Source of the DNA: Gammaproteobacteria bacterium
GTDB taxonomy: Bacteria > Pseudomonadota > Gammaproteobacteria > GCA-001735895
Length of the DNA: 15,444 bases
Assembly (NCBI GenBank): GCA_024763185.1
Contig: JANTFY010000032.1
Span: forward strand, 1 to 15,444
Reading direction: 5' to 3'
Shown here: positions 14,953 to 15,444 of the stretch, one piece after another
Position numbering within the stretch: the stretch's first letter is position 1
Layout: every line of letters begins with the position of its first letter
Translations under genes and position numbers: made by a program
Notes under the pieces: generated by a model
What the model was told of the DNA's origin: nothing
Databases searched by the model: none
The model's input: the letters and a program-made list of their open reading frames with translations, nothing else

Positions 14953-15444
14953 ATGGCACTAAGGCAATTAAGCCTTAACGAATTCCGGAATTTAAGTTCA
15001 TGTACTCTGGAATTCAATCCCAGGTATAACCTTTTATTTGGAGAAAACGGGTCGGGTAAAACCAGCCTGTTAGAAACCATTCATATCCTTTGTCAGGGCC
15101 GATCCTTCAAAACAAGGCATCTTGATGAATGCATAAAGGATGATCATGCCCAGTTTTTACTGTTCGGTCAGTTCACGCATCATAAGGTCGGTATCTCTCA
15201 TACGGCTCAACACAATACGATCCGCATCGATGGTTCAACAACCAAAAAACTTTCTGATCTTGCCCGACATTCTCCTGTAAAAATTATCGACTCATCCTGT
15301 TTTAATCTGGTTACTGGAAGACCCTCTCACAAAAGAGAGTTTGTAGACTGGTGTTTGTTTCACGTGGAACATCCCTTTCAACTGTTATGGCAAAAACATT
15401 CACATGCCTTAAAACAAAGAAATATGTTACTGAGGAGTAAGAAA
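14953..15444 (+). CDS. recF: DNA replication and repair protein RecF, N-terminal part (3' end outside window)
   Basis: The frame is open from the ATG at 14953 to the last base: 164 residues of a protein usually about 360 long. RecF is an SMC-like ATPase that, with RecO and RecR, loads RecA at single-strand gaps. The visible part has the N-terminal LSLNEFRNL, Walker A GENGSGKT at 30-37, and the family segments KTRHLDECI and HKREFVDWCLFHVEH. The signature and Walker B motifs lie beyond the window. It is 20 bases downstream of dnaN, the standard dnaA-dnaN-recF order, with no terminator between. No clear Shine-Dalgarno precedes it, so coupling to dnaN is likely. Confidence 0.97.
   Translation, partial: MALRQLSLNEFRNLSSCTLEFNPRYNLLFGENGSGKTSLLETIHILCQGRSFKTRHLDECIKDDHAQFLLFGQFTHHKVGISHTAQHNTIRIDGSTTKKLSDLARHSPVKIIDSSCFNLVTGRPSHKREFVDWCLFHVEHPFQLLWQKHSHALKQRNMLLRSKK

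Overview
The window is a chromosomal replication-origin neighbourhood of a gammaproteobacterium. The organism call rests on three things: the gene order mnmE-yidC-yidD-rnpA-rpmH on one strand and dnaA-dnaN-recF on the other; the linked polA / engB / cytochrome c4 / dsbA block found beside the origin in many gammaproteobacteria; and protein sequences of proteobacterial type. Base composition is moderate. A cytochrome c4 and a flavoprotein of the sulfide:quinone-reductase fold suggest a respiring, possibly sulfur-metabolising, free-living bacterium. That lifestyle and any genus name are guesses. No mobile element, CRISPR array, tRNA or rRNA was seen.

Layout. Positions 1-951 (+) hold the 3' end of a hybrid sensor kinase (REC-REC-HPt). 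It converges on a leftward FAD-dependent oxidoreductase (982-2106). Further leftward units are dsbA (2334-2957, with a clear intrinsic terminator) and a dihaem cytochrome c4 gene (3122-3733). engB (3846-4448) runs rightward and meets leftward polA (4668-7367). The gap between engB and polA is not empty: on the minus strand, directly after polA, it holds an AT-rich promoter-like stretch, a series of perfect stem-loops and an intrinsic terminator. This is best read as a small RNA gene of about 147 nt at the position where enterobacteria carry spf (Spot 42) and Pseudomonas carries ersA. A LOG-family gene (7457-8182) runs divergently from polA and converges on the leftward cluster rpmH-rnpA-yidD-yidC-mnmE (11971 down to 8194). 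dnaA (TTG start, 12263-13597), dnaN (13832-14932) and recF (14953 to the window end, partial) run rightward.

Origin. Gene orientation flips in the 291-bp rpmH-dnaA gap. That gap has a perfect DnaA box beside a promoter-like -35 element and a leader with two stem-loops before dnaA. The 234-bp dnaA-dnaN gap holds one perfect and two near-perfect DnaA boxes followed by a very AT-rich tract, which fits a DNA-unwinding element. Either gap, or both together, could be oriC.

How the genes work together. DnaA, DnaN, RecF and PolA serve replication and repair. RpmH, RnpA, YidD, YidC and MnmE link ribosome building, RNase P, membrane insertion and tRNA wobble modification. EngB serves 50S assembly. DsbA and cytochrome c4 act in the periplasm. 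The part most worth a second look is the putative small RNA between polA and engB.
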